A stretch of DNA of 64,000 nucleotides from Acetobacterium fimetarium (GCF_014284475.1 NZ_WJBC01000010.1:53722-117721); one strand, 5' to 3'. Positions 1 through 9,840 are shown, counted from the first letter of the stretch. Notes: generated by a model not told the origin, from the sequence alone. Translations and numbers: made by a program.

Positions 1-938
1 CTTTGATCGGAAATTACGGAATCAACACCGATGATATGGAATCGGAAAAAAGCTGGGTCAACGGTTATATCACCAAAGAATGGTGTGAAGAACCGTCGAA
101 TTTCCGAAACACCAAAAACATCAATGAATTTCTGATCGAACAGGATAAAATTGGCATCTGGGATGTGGATACCCGGGCCATCACCCGGATCATCCGGGAA
201 CATGGCACCATGAACGGCGCCATTACAACGGAAGATTTCTCCGACCCCAAAGTTAAAGAAGCGCTGCTGGAAAAAATCCGCACGTTCAAGGTTGACCAGC
301 CGGTACAGGCCGTCACAAGGAAGAACAAGGGCTGGTACTACACCCAGGTTAACCGGGCCAACCATGTCGCCCTGATCGATTACGGCTACAAGCATAATAT
401 CCGCCGGATGCTGCTGAACCTGGGCTGCAACGTCACCGTCATGCCCGCGAACACCACACTTGAAGAAATACGCACCCTCAATCCGGATGGGATTATGCTG
501 TCTAACGGACCGGGAGATCCGGCCGAAAACATTGAAATCATTGAAAATCTGAAAGACTTCATTAACTATGGCAAACCAATTTTTGGCATTTGTCTCGGCC
601 ATCAGTTGCTGGCGCTGGCCATGGGCGGCGAAACAATCAAGCTCAAATATGGCCATCGGGGCATGAATCAGCCGGTGAAAGACGTAACCAGAGACCGGGT
701 TTTCATAACCAGCCAGAATCATGGCTACGCCGTTGTTTCGGAAAGTATACCGGAAAAAATCGGAAAGGTGACGCATTTTAATCTGAATGACGGCACCTGC
801 GAGGGAATTGAATACCAGAGCATTCATGCCTTCACTGTGCAGTTCCATCCGGAAGCCAGCGCGGGGCCTAACGACACCGGCTATTTATTTAAAAAGTTTA
901 ACGACCTTATGGAAAGGGGGCAACAGGGATGCCTTTAA
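1..938 (+). CDS. carA: carbamoyl phosphate synthase small (glutaminase) subunit, 5' truncated
   Basis: Glutamine amidotransferase subunit that hydrolyses glutamine and passes ammonia to CarB for carbamoyl phosphate (arginine and pyrimidine synthesis). The reading frame is already open at the window edge (codons begin at base 3), and roughly 45-50 N-terminal residues are missing compared with the usual ~360 aa. The visible part holds the end of the CPSase small-chain N domain and a class I glutaminase domain. The nucleophile Cys lies in GICLGHQ (codon at 591-593), and the His/Glu of the triad lie in QFHPEAS near the C terminus. It overlaps carB by 10 bp, indicating translational coupling. The apparent start at base 3 (TTG) is an artefact of the window edge. 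Confidence 0.97.
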   Translation, partial: LIGNYGINTDDMESEKSWVNGYITKEWCEEPSNFRNTKNINEFLIEQDKIGIWDVDTRAITRIIREHGTMNGAITTEDFSDPKVKEALLEKIRTFKVDQPVQAVTRKNKGWYYTQVNRANHVALIDYGYKHNIRRMLLNLGCNVTVMPANTTLEEIRTLNPDGIMLSNGPGDPAENIEIIENLKDFINYGKPIFGICLGHQLLALAMGGETIKLKYGHRGMNQPVKDVTRDRVFITSQNHGYAVVSESIPEKIGKVTHFNLNDGTCEGIEYQSIHAFTVQFHPEASAGPNDTGYLFKKFNDLMERGQQGCL

Positions 939-3900
939 GAAGTGATATCAAACGCGTGCTCGTCATCGGGTCCGGCCCCATCGTCATTGGACAGGCGGCA
1001 GAATTTGACTACGCCGGGACACAGGCCTGCAAAGCCCTGAAAAAGCTGGGGCTGGAAGTCATTCTGGTCAACTCCAATCCGGCCACCATCATGACCGACA
1101 AGGTGATGGCGGATAAGGTCTACATTGAACCCCTGACCCTGGAAGTGTTAAGACGGATCATCGTCATGGAGAAACCGGACAGCATTCTTTCCACCCTGGG
1201 TGGACAGACGGGACTGACCCTGTCGATGCAGCTGGCCAAGGAAGGCTTCCTGGATGCCCACGACGTCAAACTGCTGGGATCCAATCTGGAAACCATCGAA
1301 AAAGCGGAGGACCGTCAGGCTTTCAAAGATATGATGCGTGAAATCGGAGAGCCCTGCATTCCCTCCAAGGTGGTCACAACCGTTGAGGATGCCGTTACTT
1401 TTGCCTTGACCATCGGTTATCCGGTGATCGTCCGACCGGCCTTTACCTTGGGCGGCACCGGCGGCGGGATTGTCAATAATCAGCAGGAGCTGGAGGAAAT
1501 AGCGACAAACGGACTGAGACTGTCACCAATTACCCAGATCCTGGTTGAAAAAGGAATTGCCGGCTGGAAAGAAATTGAGTTTGAAGTCATGCGGGATGCC
1601 AAAGGAAACGTCATTACCGTCTGCAGTATGGAAAACGTCGATCCGGTCGGGATTCATACCGGAGATTCGATCGTGGTGGCACCCTGCCAGACCCTGAGTG
1701 ACAAAGAATTCCAGATGCTGCGGACTTCAGCGCTGAAGATTATTTCCGCGCTGGGCGTTGAAGGTGGCTGCAACTGTCAGTTCGCCCTCAATCCCCAGAA
1801 CTTCAATTATGCTGTTATTGAGGTCAACCCGCGGGTTTCCCGTTCATCGGCACTGGCTTCAAAAGCCACGGGCTATCCCATTGCCAAGGTTGCCAGCCAG
1901 ATTGCGGTCGGTTTTTCACTGGATGAAATCACCAACGAAGTAACCGGAACGACCACCGCCTGTTTTGAACCGGCGATCGATTATATCGTGGTCAAATTCC
2001 CGCGCTGGCCGTTCGATAAATTTGTCTACGCCAAACGAACCCTCGGCACCCAGATGAAAGCCACCGGGGAAATCATGTCGATCGGATCAAGCTTTGAACA
2101 TGCCATGATGAAGGCGATCCGTTCGATTGAATTGGGCTTTGAAACGCTTTCGATTGATAAACTGGTGGATGCGACCGATGATGAAATCATGAATATGCTG
2201 TCTGATTCAGACGATGAGCGTGTTTTTGTGGTTTACGAAGCCATCAAACGGGGCGTCTCGATGGATGCGATCTTTGCGATCACCAAAATCGATAAATGGT
2301 TTCTCGACAAGCTTCGCCATCTGGCCGTCATGGAAAAAGACTTGACCACCCTGGGATTGACAGAAGAACGCGTGACAGTAGCCCGGGAAATCGGATTTTT
2401 GGATAAAACCATCGAGGAATTGTCCGGACAGAAGATTGAAGAAACGACAAAAACCTACGCTTCCTTTAAAATGGTTGACACCTGCGCCGGCGAATTCGCA
2501 GCCCAGACACCCTATTTTTATTCCACCCGGGACAAAGAAAATGAAGCGGCGCTATTTATTGCCGACCATCCCTCCGGCAAAGATCGGATACTGGTACTCG
2601 GATCCGGCCCGATTCGGATCGGACAGGGAATCGAGTTTGACTACTGCTCCGTTCACTGCGCCTGGGCATTGCGGGAAAAAGGCTATGAAGCCATTTTGAT
2701 CAATAATAACCCAGAAACTGTGTCGACTGACTATGATACCTCCGACCGGCTTTACTTTGAACCATTAACCCAGGAGGATGTCCGCTCCGTGGTCGAAACG
2801 GAAAAACCGATCGGGGCCATCGTTCAGTTCGGCGGGCAAACCGCCATCAAACTGACCCGCTATCTGGAAGCCATGGGTGTGCCGGTATTGGGCACCTCCC
2901 CAGCCAATGTGGATGCCGCGGAAGACCGCGAGGTATTCGACCAGCTGTTGGAAAAATGTCAGATCCCGAGACCAGAGGGAGAAACCGTCTATACCACCGA
3001 AGAAGGGGTGAAAGCGGCCAACCGGCTGGGATTCCCGGTCCTGCTGCGGCCCTCCTATGTTCTGGGCGGGCAGAATATGATTATCGCTCATGAGGAAGAG
3101 GATGTGGTGGAATACATGAACATCATCACGACCCATGAGCTGGAAAATCCGGTGCTGATCGATAAATACCTGATGGGAAAAGAAGTGGAAGTGGATGCCA
3201 TCTGTGACGGCGAAAACTATCTGATTCCCGGGATTATGGAACATATTGAACGGGCCGGCGTGCATTCCGGTGATTCAATTTCCGTTTATCCGCCGCAGAC
3301 GCTGGATCAGCAGACCAAAGATACGATTGTCGATTATACCGGCCGTCTGGTAAAGGCGCTGGATATCATCGGGATGGTCAACATTCAATATGTTATCTAT
3401 GAAGGGGCTGTTTACGTCATCGAAGTGAATCCGCGTTCTTCACGGACGGTTCCCTATATTTCAAAAGTGACCGATATCCCGATGGTCAACCTGGCGACCA
3501 AAATGATGCTTGGCGAAAAGCTGACTGATCTGGGCTACACGCCCGGTCTGTTCCCGGAAGGTGACTACGTGGCAGTCAAAGTGCCGGTATTCAGCTTTGC
3601 CAAGCTGCAGGACGTAGATACCCAGCTGGGACCGGAAATGAAATCCACCGGCGAGGTGCTGGGCGTTGCCAAAACCTTTGCCGATGCGCTCTACAAAGGA
3701 CTGGTTGCTTCGGGAAACAAAATGGAACGTTCCGGCGGGGTGCTCCTGACGGTCAAAGACCGCGACAAGGACGCCATTGTTGAGATTGGACGTCAATTCC
3801 ATGAATTGGGCTTTACCATTTACGGAACGGTGGGAACGGCGCTCGTGCTCAATGAAAACAATATTCCCACCAAGGTGGTCCGCCGCATGTCGGAAAGACA

Positions 3901-4129
3901 GCCGAACATCGGCGATCTGCTCGAAAGCCGGAAAGTCAATTATGTGATTTCGACCTCAACCAAAGGCAGAATGCCGCAGAATGATGGCGTGCGGATGCGT
4001 CGAAAATCGGTGGAAAGCTCGATCAGCCTGCTGACTTCGCTCGATACCGCCCAGGCGCTGCTGGACTGCCTGAAATCCAACCGCAACATGGAAGAGATTG
4101 AACTGGTCAATATTAAAGATATTCGCTAA
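929..4129 (+). CDS. carB: carbamoyl phosphate synthase large subunit
   Basis: Synthesises carbamoyl phosphate from bicarbonate, ammonia and two ATP. At 1066 aa it matches the usual ~1070 aa. Two homologous synthetase halves are visible, each opening with a Gly-rich loop (VIGSGPIVIGQ near residue 12 and VLGSGPIRIGQ near 555). ATP-grasp features such as EVNPRVSRSS and EVNPRSSRT follow, and there is a C-terminal MGS-like allosteric domain (about residues 935-1066). The start overlaps the carA stop, and AAAGGGGGCA upstream serves as the ribosome binding site. A strong hairpin terminator follows the stop. Nothing is missing from the catalytic core that I can see. Confidence 0.98.
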   Translation: MPLRSDIKRVLVIGSGPIVIGQAAEFDYAGTQACKALKKLGLEVILVNSNPATIMTDKVMADKVYIEPLTLEVLRRIIVMEKPDSILSTLGGQTGLTLSMQLAKEGFLDAHDVKLLGSNLETIEKAEDRQAFKDMMREIGEPCIPSKVVTTVEDAVTFALTIGYPVIVRPAFTLGGTGGGIVNNQQELEEIATNGLRLSPITQILVEKGIAGWKEIEFEVMRDAKGNVITVCSMENVDPVGIHTGDSIVVAPCQTLSDKEFQMLRTSALKIISALGVEGGCNCQFALNPQNFNYAVIEVNPRVSRSSALASKATGYPIAKVASQIAVGFSLDEITNEVTGTTTACFEPAIDYIVVKFPRWPFDKFVYAKRTLGTQMKATGEIMSIGSSFEHAMMKAIRSIELGFETLSIDKLVDATDDEIMNMLSDSDDERVFVVYEAIKRGVSMDAIFAITKIDKWFLDKLRHLAVMEKDLTTLGLTEERVTVAREIGFLDKTIEELSGQKIEETTKTYASFKMVDTCAGEFAAQTPYFYSTRDKENEAALFIADHPSGKDRILVLGSGPIRIGQGIEFDYCSVHCAWALREKGYEAILINNNPETVSTDYDTSDRLYFEPLTQEDVRSVVETEKPIGAIVQFGGQTAIKLTRYLEAMGVPVLGTSPANVDAAEDREVFDQLLEKCQIPRPEGETVYTTEEGVKAANRLGFPVLLRPSYVLGGQNMIIAHEEEDVVEYMNIITTHELENPVLIDKYLMGKEVEVDAICDGENYLIPGIMEHIERAGVHSGDSISVYPPQTLDQQTKDTIVDYTGRLVKALDIIGMVNIQYVIYEGAVYVIEVNPRSSRTVPYISKVTDIPMVNLATKMMLGEKLTDLGYTPGLFPEGDYVAVKVPVFSFAKLQDVDTQLGPEMKSTGEVLGVAKTFADALYKGLVASGNKMERSGGVLLTVKDRDKDAIVEIGRQFHELGFTIYGTVGTALVLNENNIPTKVVRRMSERQPNIGDLLESRKVNYVISTSTKGRMPQNDGVRMRRKSVESSISLLTSLDTAQALLDCLKSNRNMEEIELVNIKDIR

Positions 4130-4142
4130 ATTCGATATCTGC

Positions 4143-4183
4143 AAAAGAACTTATTCGTTTACATTGAATAAGTTCTTTTATTT
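4143..4183 (+). terminator. intrinsic terminator of carAB
   Basis: A perfect 14-bp stem (4143-4156 with 4166-4179) with a 9-nt loop ends in a T-rich tract, starting 13 bp after the carB stop. Confidence 0.9.
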
Positions 4184-4192
4184 TGTTAGAAT
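4164..4192 (+). promoter_or_regulatory. candidate sigma-A promoter for the EAL-domain gene
   Basis: TTGAAT (4164-4169), a 17-bp spacer and TAGAAT (4187-4192). The -35 lies in the loop and 3' arm of the carB terminator, so termination and new initiation are packed together. The resulting leader would be about 90 nt. It carries GACGCCGGATCGGCAAAGC, which has superficial riboswitch-like elements, but I could not assign it to a class. Confidence 0.5.
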
Positions 4193-4289
4193 AGAAACAA
4201 TTAAAAAACAACTATAAAAAATGAAATGGTTGACGCCGGATCGGCAAAGCTAAGAAACAAAAATTGCGAAGCATGAGAGAGGGCAAAAG

Positions 4290-6524
4290 ATGAAATCAAA
4301 ATTCCGCATCACGACAATCAGCAGCATTTCAGTTCTGATCATTGCACTTTTTTTTGCCGCCAGCTATTACTATTCGGCCCTGATCAACCGGGAATTAAAG
4401 GCGGAAACCTATTCATACCTGTCCGAAGTCGGCAATCAGGGCGCCGAGCTGGTTGAATCCCGGGTCAACAGTCAGATCGAAAACCTGGAGACGACGGCAA
4501 GAATGATCGAGGCCAGCGGAAATTACAACCAGGATGCGATGCTCGGCCTGATCCGGATTCAGGCGCAAAAAAGCGACTACAAGCGCATGGCGATCGCGTC
4601 GCTTAACGGCGATATCGTAACTTCGGACGGAATGGCCTACAGTATCAGGGACCGGGCCTATTTCCAGGCAGCCCTGGCCGGAAAGTCAGCGGTTTCGGAT
4701 ACCCTGGCGGACTATTCGGACGGAAAAAAGATCAACGTTTATGCCGTACCGATTTTCAGCGGCAATCAGGTGGTGGCCGTTCTCGCCGCATCGGTGGAGA
4801 CGCAGAGCTTCAAAGAACTGCTTGGCGTCAATACCTTTGACAATCAGGGCTATTCCTTTGTCGTCAAAGCGAACGGGGATACCGTGGTGGAATCCCTTCA
4901 TCCCAACAGTGTCGGAGCATTCGACAATATCTTTGGCATTCTGCAAACGGCGGCGTTCAAAGACGGGGATGATCTGAACACGATCACCAACAGGATGGCA
5001 AACGGTGAATCTGGCAGCTACACCAGTGTTTATAACGGCATGGAGCGCTACACTGTTTATAAACCGCTTAAAAGCAACGACTGGTATATGATGAGTGTCG
5101 TGCCCGCGACAGTTGTCAGCAATCAGACAACCGCAATCATCAGGGATACGTTTTTGCTGATTGCCGTGGCCTTGCTTGCGATCAGCCTGCTGTTTGCGAT
5201 GATTCTGATTTTTCAGAACCGGTCAAAAAAGGAGCTGGAAAAGATCGCTTATTTTGATGAAGTCACAGAAGGCAACAACTGGAATAAATTCAAGTCTGAA
5301 GTGGAAGAAATACGCGAGAAAAACAGTCTGGCCAGCTTCGTGCTGCTGACCTTTGATATCGATCAGTTCCGCTTTATCAATGAAGAATATGGTCAGGAGA
5401 CCGGCGACCGGCTACTCAAACAGATCATGGATATTCTGAAAGTCAATATCGGCAAGCGCGAATCCTGCTGCCGGGTCTCGGCGGATCATTTTGTGATGCT
5501 GTGCGGCTGGACAACCCGGGCGAAAATCACCCAGCGCATCAGGGATTTTCTCAGCATCCTGAACCGTGAGAAAGAAGCTCTCGGAATCAAAGAAAAGATC
5601 TTCTGTCATTTCGGACTCTATATCGTTGAACAGAATGCCAAGGATCTCGAGAAAATCAGAGAAAAAGCGAATATGGCCAGAATTGAAGCCAAAAGATCGG
5701 AAAGCAATACCTGGTTTTTCTATTCTGATGAGTTCCGCGAAAAAATCGGCAACGAGAAGGAAATCATCGACACCATGGAAGCGGCCCTGGAGAATCACGA
5801 ATTTGAAATGTATCTGCAGCCGAAGTTCGATCTTCACAAAAGTGAATTCTGCGGCTGCGAAGCTCTGGTCCGCTGGAATCGTCCCCGAAAGGGGCTGGTC
5901 AGTCCGGGCGAATTCATCCCGATCTTCGAGCAGACCGGTTTCGTGAAAAAACTGGACATGTTCATGATCGAAGAGGTCTGCCGGCTACTCAAGCGATGGG
6001 AAGAAAACAGCTGTACCAGGATGCGTATTTCGGTCAATGTCTCCCGGAAAAACCTCAAAAAAACAAGCTTTGTGGAAGACGTGAGGGAGATTCTGGACCG
6101 CTATCAGATAAAGCGAGACTGCATTGAGATCGAACTGACGGAATACTGCATTTTTGAAGACATCGACCGGATGATCGAAGTCGGAAAAACCTTCCGGGCT
6201 GATGGGGTTAAGATGTCGATGGATGATTTCGGATCGGGGTATTCCTCGATCAACCTGTTGGGAATTCTGCCGCTGGACATCATCAAGATCGATCAGGGCT
6301 TTTTCAAAGGCAATCTCAAAAATGAGCATACCCTCGTCGTGGTGAAAAGCATGATCGACCTGATCAAAAAACTGGGAATGACAGTAGTGGCAGAAGGCAT
6401 CGAAACAAAAGAAGAGGTTGAAATATTAAAAGAGCTTGATTGTGACATCATTCAAGGTTACTATTATGGAAAACCGATGACAGTTACTGATTTTGAAAAG
6501 AAAATTTTAGAAACAATGAGCTGA
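4290..6524 (+). CDS. membrane-bound c-di-GMP phosphodiesterase: dCache sensor, degenerate GGDEF, EAL
   Basis: Predicted to sense an extracellular ligand and hydrolyse c-di-GMP in the cytoplasm. A TM helix (about residues 10-30) is followed by an extracellular dCache-like region to about 280, a second TM (about 285-307), a GGDEF-fold domain (about 315-470) and an EAL domain (about 490-740). The GGDEF signature is replaced by RVSADHF (about 395-401), so cyclase activity is unlikely. The EAL domain looks catalytically complete: E524 of EALVRW, the Asn of SVNVSR, the Glu of ELTEY, D645-D646 of DDFGSG, the Lys of IIKIDQ and the Glu of VVAEGIE. It lies 23 bp upstream of pilB and about 3.2 kb upstream of a c-di-GMP riboswitch, so it probably serves the pilus system. 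The ligand is unknown. Confidence 0.9.
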   Translation: MKSKFRITTISSISVLIIALFFAASYYYSALINRELKAETYSYLSEVGNQGAELVESRVNSQIENLETTARMIEASGNYNQDAMLGLIRIQAQKSDYKRMAIASLNGDIVTSDGMAYSIRDRAYFQAALAGKSAVSDTLADYSDGKKINVYAVPIFSGNQVVAVLAASVETQSFKELLGVNTFDNQGYSFVVKANGDTVVESLHPNSVGAFDNIFGILQTAAFKDGDDLNTITNRMANGESGSYTSVYNGMERYTVYKPLKSNDWYMMSVVPATVVSNQTTAIIRDTFLLIAVALLAISLLFAMILIFQNRSKKELEKIAYFDEVTEGNNWNKFKSEVEEIREKNSLASFVLLTFDIDQFRFINEEYGQETGDRLLKQIMDILKVNIGKRESCCRVSADHFVMLCGWTTRAKITQRIRDFLSILNREKEALGIKEKIFCHFGLYIVEQNAKDLEKIREKANMARIEAKRSESNTWFFYSDEFREKIGNEKEIIDTMEAALENHEFEMYLQPKFDLHKSEFCGCEALVRWNRPRKGLVSPGEFIPIFEQTGFVKKLDMFMIEEVCRLLKRWEENSCTRMRISVNVSRKNLKKTSFVEDVREILDRYQIKRDCIEIELTEYCIFEDIDRMIEVGKTFRADGVKMSMDDFGSGYSSINLLGILPLDIIKIDQGFFKGNLKNEHTLVVVKSMIDLIKKLGMTVVAEGIETKEEVEILKELDCDIIQGYYYGKPMTVTDFEKKILETMS

Positions 6525-6547
6525 GATATCAGCGAAAGAGGAAAATA

Positions 6548-8230
6548 ATGGAAACAAAAAACATTCGCATTGGTGATGTCCTAAAAAATGCCGGATTCAT
6601 CAGAGAAGAGCAGCTTCAGGAGGCGCTGGCCTATCAGAAAATTGATCACAGCAAGCGGCTGGGCGCCATCCTGGTCGATTACGGTTATGTAACCGAAGCA
6701 CAGCTGCTCGAGGCGCTGTCGCAGCGCCTCGGTATCCAGGTGCTGGATCTTAATGAAACGGTCATCGATCTGGAGGCCGCCGCCAAAATACCCCAGAATA
6801 TGGCGCTTAAATATACCCTGATTCCCATCAGTCAGGAGAACAGCCGCCTGCTGGTGGCGATGAACGATCCGCTGGATTTTTATGCCGTTGAAGATGTCCG
6901 GCTGATTACCAACATGCCCATCGACGTGGTGCTGGCAACCAAGGAAGTGATCTTTGAAACGATCCATAAAGCCTACACCGAAATTGAAGCAAAACGGGCG
7001 GCTTCCGTCGCCAACGAAGCCGTGGAGGGGCGCAGCATCTCCTTTGTCGAAGACATCATCACCAACGAAGGGGACGCCCCGGTCGTCAATCTGGTCAACT
7101 CCGTGCTGCTGAAAGGCTATTCCGCCGGCGCCAGCGATATCCATATTGAACCCTTCGAGGCGGAAACCATCATTCGGATGCGAATCGATGGTCTGATTGT
7201 AGAGTATCTGAAACTGGAGCCGTCCCTGCATCAATCCCTGATCGCCCGGATCAAAATTCTATCGAATCTGGATATTGCCGAACGGCGGGTGCCCCAGGAC
7301 GGACACTTCCGCGTCCGGATCGACGGTGTCGAAATGAACGTCCGCACCGCCAGCATCCCGACGGTGTACGGTGAAAAAATGGTGCTGCGCTTCCTCAACA
7401 TGAACACCGCCCTGGATCATGCCGAAGAATTCGGGATGAATCCTGAAGATTACGAGAAAATCCTGCAGATTCTCAAAAGCCCCCACGGCGTCGTCTATAT
7501 CACCGGGCCCACCGGCAGCGGCAAAACCACCACCCTCTATATGATTCTGGAAATGCTGAGTAAGAAGAACGTCAGCATCGCCACCATCGAAGATCCGGTG
7601 GAGAAAAACCTGCTCAACATCAACCAGACTCAGGTCAATGTGCTGGCCGGGTTGAACTTTGAAACCGGGCTGCGGTCGATCCTCAGACAGGACCCCGATA
7701 TCATCATGGTCGGGGAAACCCGCGACAACGAAACCGCGTCGATTGCGGTGCGTTCCGCCATCACCGGCCATCTGGTGCTGTCCACCCTGCATACCAACGA
7801 TGCCGTCTCCACGATCATCAGGCTCGAGGACATGGGCGTGGAACCCTATATGGTCGCCAACTCCCTGACCGGGGTGGTGGCCCAGCGTCTGGTCAAAAAA
7901 ATCTGCGACAACTGCCGGGAAGTCTATGAAGCGTCCGATATCGAGCGGGAGCTGCTCCGGGATCCCACCGTCACCACCCTTTTCAGAGGGAAGGGCTGCC
8001 ATCTCTGCAATCATACCGGCTACAAAGGCCGAACCGCCATCCATGAGATTCTGGCCATCGACAAGAACATCCGCAACATGATTTCAAGGAAAGAGCCGGC
8101 GGAAAGCATCTACGCCTATGTGGAAGCCAACCACAAGCTGATCCCGCTTAGGAAAAGCGTGGCGAAACTGACCAAAGACGGTGTGACTACCATGGAAGAA
8201 TTCCTGAAATTATCATATTACGTGGAATAG
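6548..8230 (+). CDS. pilB: type IV pilus assembly ATPase PilB
   Basis: Hexameric GspE/PilB-family ATPase that powers pilin extraction and pilus extension at the cytoplasmic face. At 560 aa it has an N-terminal MshEN-type domain (about 1-150), a region known in this family to bind c-di-GMP. The core ATPase carries Walker A GPTGSGKT (K326), an Asp box, Walker B around DPDIIMVGETRD and a His box. Two CxxC pairs (C453/C456, C484/C487) form the zinc site typical of PilB and absent from PilT. The RBS is AAAGAGGAAA before ATG. It is 8 bp from pilT. Whether the N domain really binds c-di-GMP is inference. Confidence 0.95.
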   Translation: METKNIRIGDVLKNAGFIREEQLQEALAYQKIDHSKRLGAILVDYGYVTEAQLLEALSQRLGIQVLDLNETVIDLEAAAKIPQNMALKYTLIPISQENSRLLVAMNDPLDFYAVEDVRLITNMPIDVVLATKEVIFETIHKAYTEIEAKRAASVANEAVEGRSISFVEDIITNEGDAPVVNLVNSVLLKGYSAGASDIHIEPFEAETIIRMRIDGLIVEYLKLEPSLHQSLIARIKILSNLDIAERRVPQDGHFRVRIDGVEMNVRTASIPTVYGEKMVLRFLNMNTALDHAEEFGMNPEDYEKILQILKSPHGVVYITGPTGSGKTTTLYMILEMLSKKNVSIATIEDPVEKNLLNINQTQVNVLAGLNFETGLRSILRQDPDIIMVGETRDNETASIAVRSAITGHLVLSTLHTNDAVSTIIRLEDMGVEPYMVANSLTGVVAQRLVKKICDNCREVYEASDIERELLRDPTVTTLFRGKGCHLCNHTGYKGRTAIHEILAIDKNIRNMISRKEPAESIYAYVEANHKLIPLRKSVAKLTKDGVTTMEEFLKLSYYVE

Positions 8231-8238
8231 GGGGAAGC

Positions 8239-9297
8239 ATGATGACAAGCATTTTAGACCTGGTCAACTATGGCCGCAAAAACGACTGCTCCGATATCCA
8301 TCTGTCCAGCAAACTGCCGCCGGTATTTCGCAAAAACGGACAATTGTACCAGAGCAGTTTTGAACACAATCCCCAAATCATCGAAGAGCTGATTCTGAGC
8401 ATTCTCACCCCGGAAAAACAGGCGCTGCTGAAATCGGGAACCGATCTGGATTTCTGCTATGTGACGCCGGAAGGCCTGCGGCAGCGGGTGAACATCTACC
8501 GGCAGCAGGAAAGCTATGCCGCGGCGATCCGCCTGCTCAACGACACCATCCCCAGCTTTGAGAACCTCAAGCTGCCGCCGATTATGCGCAAGCTGGCCAA
8601 CGAGCCCCGAGGCCTGATTCTGATCACCGGCCCCACCGGCAGCGGAAAATCGACCACCCTGGCGGCGATGATCGACTACATCAATCTCAACAAGGCGGTG
8701 CATATCCTGACTATTGAAGATCCGGTGGAATACCGGCATGAGCATAAAAAAAGCCTGGTCCACCAGCGCGAGGTCGGGGTCGACGTGCCATCCTTTGCGT
8801 CTGCCCTGCGGTCTTCGCTGCGGGAGGACCCGGACGTGATTCTGGTCGGGGAGATGCGGGACTTTGAAACCATTTCGGCCGCCGTCACCGCCGCCGAAAC
8901 CGGGCATCTGGTGCTGTCCACCCTGCACACCATCGGAGCGGCCAATACCATCGACCGCATCATCGACGTGTTCCCACCGCACAGCCAGCAGCAGATCAGG
9001 ACCCAGCTTTCCAGCGTCCTCAAAGGCGTCGTGACCCAGCAGCTGGTCCCGCTGGCCAATGGCGAGGGGCGGATGGCAGCGCTGGAGGTTTTAATCGGCA
9101 CCGACGCGGTGCTGAATCTGATCCGGGACAGCAAAACCCATCAGCTGGCCTCGGTGATGCAGACCGGCGGCCGGGACGGCATGAAAACCCTGAACGCCGA
9201 TCTGGCACGGCTGGTCCGGGACCAGCAGATCAGCTACGACGTCGGCCTGGACTGGGCCAGCGACAAGCAGGAGTTCAACCAGTATTTCGGGAAGTAG
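8239..9297 (+). CDS. pilT: type IV pilus retraction ATPase PilT
   Basis: Retraction motor of type IV pili. At 352 aa it has the usual length, with Walker A GPTGSGKST (K137), Walker B/His-box sequence around LREDPDVILVGEMRD and STLHT, and the PilT C-terminal region ending about 345. It lacks the zinc CxxC pairs of PilB, which separates the two. Its presence predicts retractile pili and therefore twitching-type motility or DNA uptake. An ATG ATG pair gives two adjacent possible starts. GGGGAAG upstream is the RBS. Confidence 0.96.
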   Translation: MMTSILDLVNYGRKNDCSDIHLSSKLPPVFRKNGQLYQSSFEHNPQIIEELILSILTPEKQALLKSGTDLDFCYVTPEGLRQRVNIYRQQESYAAAIRLLNDTIPSFENLKLPPIMRKLANEPRGLILITGPTGSGKSTTLAAMIDYINLNKAVHILTIEDPVEYRHEHKKSLVHQREVGVDVPSFASALRSSLREDPDVILVGEMRDFETISAAVTAAETGHLVLSTLHTIGAANTIDRIIDVFPPHSQQQIRTQLSSVLKGVVTQQLVPLANGEGRMAALEVLIGTDAVLNLIRDSKTHQLASVMQTGGRDGMKTLNADLARLVRDQQISYDVGLDWASDKQEFNQYFGK

Positions 9298-9331
9298 CCA
9301 GTGGCATTTGCGAAACTGCCGTCAGTTTTGC

Positions 9332-9424
9332 TGCCGGTTTGCGCGAACCAATTTGTACACTGTACGGCGGACAGTCTTAGGACTGTTCGCCTACACGTTA
9401 CCAAATTGGTTGCGAAAACCGCCA
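9332..9424 (+). repeat. 93-bp hairpin element, copy 1
   Basis: An imperfect palindrome begins TGCCGGTTTGCGCGAACC and ends with its near-complement. It contains an inner 11-bp stem GGCGGACAGTC / GACTGTTCGCC with a 4-nt loop. A second copy lies at 12207-12299 in the opposite orientation. The two align without gaps at about 80 of 93 positions by eye, and several outer-stem differences are compensatory (for example GAACC/GGTT against GAAAC/GTTT). This suggests that the folded form matters. No transposase is nearby. It may be a non-autonomous MITE/REPIN-like element or a structured RNA. Confidence 0.8.
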
Positions 9425-9572
9425 TCAAAACACTATTTGTTCGTATCTTTTAAATTTGGCATCGATCGCAGCACGATGTAACAATTGTCGGTACTACGTT
9501 TGTATTTGTCATCGGTCTCGAATTTTTGTAAAACGGTCTCAAAACAAGGAGCCTTGACCGATCCGGAAACTC

Positions 9573-9597
9573 GTAGGGGCGATCCCTGATCGCCCGC
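9573..9597. repeat. GTAGGGGCG short palindromic (REP-like) element, single hairpin
   Basis: GTAGGGGCGATCCCTGATCG followed by CCC forms a GGGCGAT...ATCGCCC hairpin. The same motif recurs as paired hairpins at 35075-35289. The surrounding stretch 9425-9690 holds no gene I can support. Confidence 0.65.
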
Positions 9598-9696
9598 AGG
9601 CATCATTGCTTCAGTCAATTAAAAAAAATCGAATTGCTCGGTTATTTCCTGTAAAAAAATGATGGGGTTTCATCAAAAAAATACTGAAATATTAAC

Positions 9697-9725
9697 TTGA
9701 CTTTAGAATGAATATAACATACAAT
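9697..9725 (+). promoter_or_regulatory. sigma-A-type promoter of the pilin leader
   Basis: TTGACT (9697-9702), a 17-bp spacer and TACAAT (9720-9725), close to consensus. Transcription would begin near 9732, just before the riboswitch aptamer. Confidence 0.75.
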
Positions 9726-9747
9726 ATTTACAAATAAGTTATAACTT

Positions 9748-9840
9748 CATAACATGAGGCAAAACAAGCGAAAACTTGCGACGCAAAGCTATAGGGTCTA
9801 AGTTGCTACACGATACCATAATAAGACAGCCAGCTGCCAC
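9748..9840 (+). promoter_or_regulatory. class I cyclic di-GMP riboswitch (GEMM-I)
   Basis: The aptamer shows the GEMM-I hallmarks in order. First is AGGCAAA, then a short stem CAAG/CTTG capped by a GAAA tetraloop region. Next comes the highly conserved GACGCAAAGC (9780-9789) followed by GGGTCTAAG (tetraloop-receptor side). A second stem of the AGCCAGCTGCC type ends at 9838. It sits between a good promoter and an intrinsic terminator, about 215 nt upstream of the major pilin start. The family binds c-di-GMP. The match is by pattern recognition, not a covariance-model score. The exact P1 boundaries are uncertain by several bases. Confidence 0.85.

Noticed and set aside
4201..4289. Second c-di-GMP riboswitch before the EAL gene (GACGCC...GGCAAAGC)
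   Set aside because: The conserved GACGCAAAGC block and tetraloop are missing, and there is no expression platform.
7259..8044. Long minus-strand ORFs opposite pilB, pilT and other GC-rich genes
   Set aside because: They arise from third-position GC bias of the real gene and encode His/Gly/Asp-rich nonsense without RBS.
9433..9618. 61-residue minus-strand ORF between pilT and the pilin promoter
   Set aside because: No RBS, no family resemblance, it crosses a REP-like hairpin, and the region shows no codon bias.
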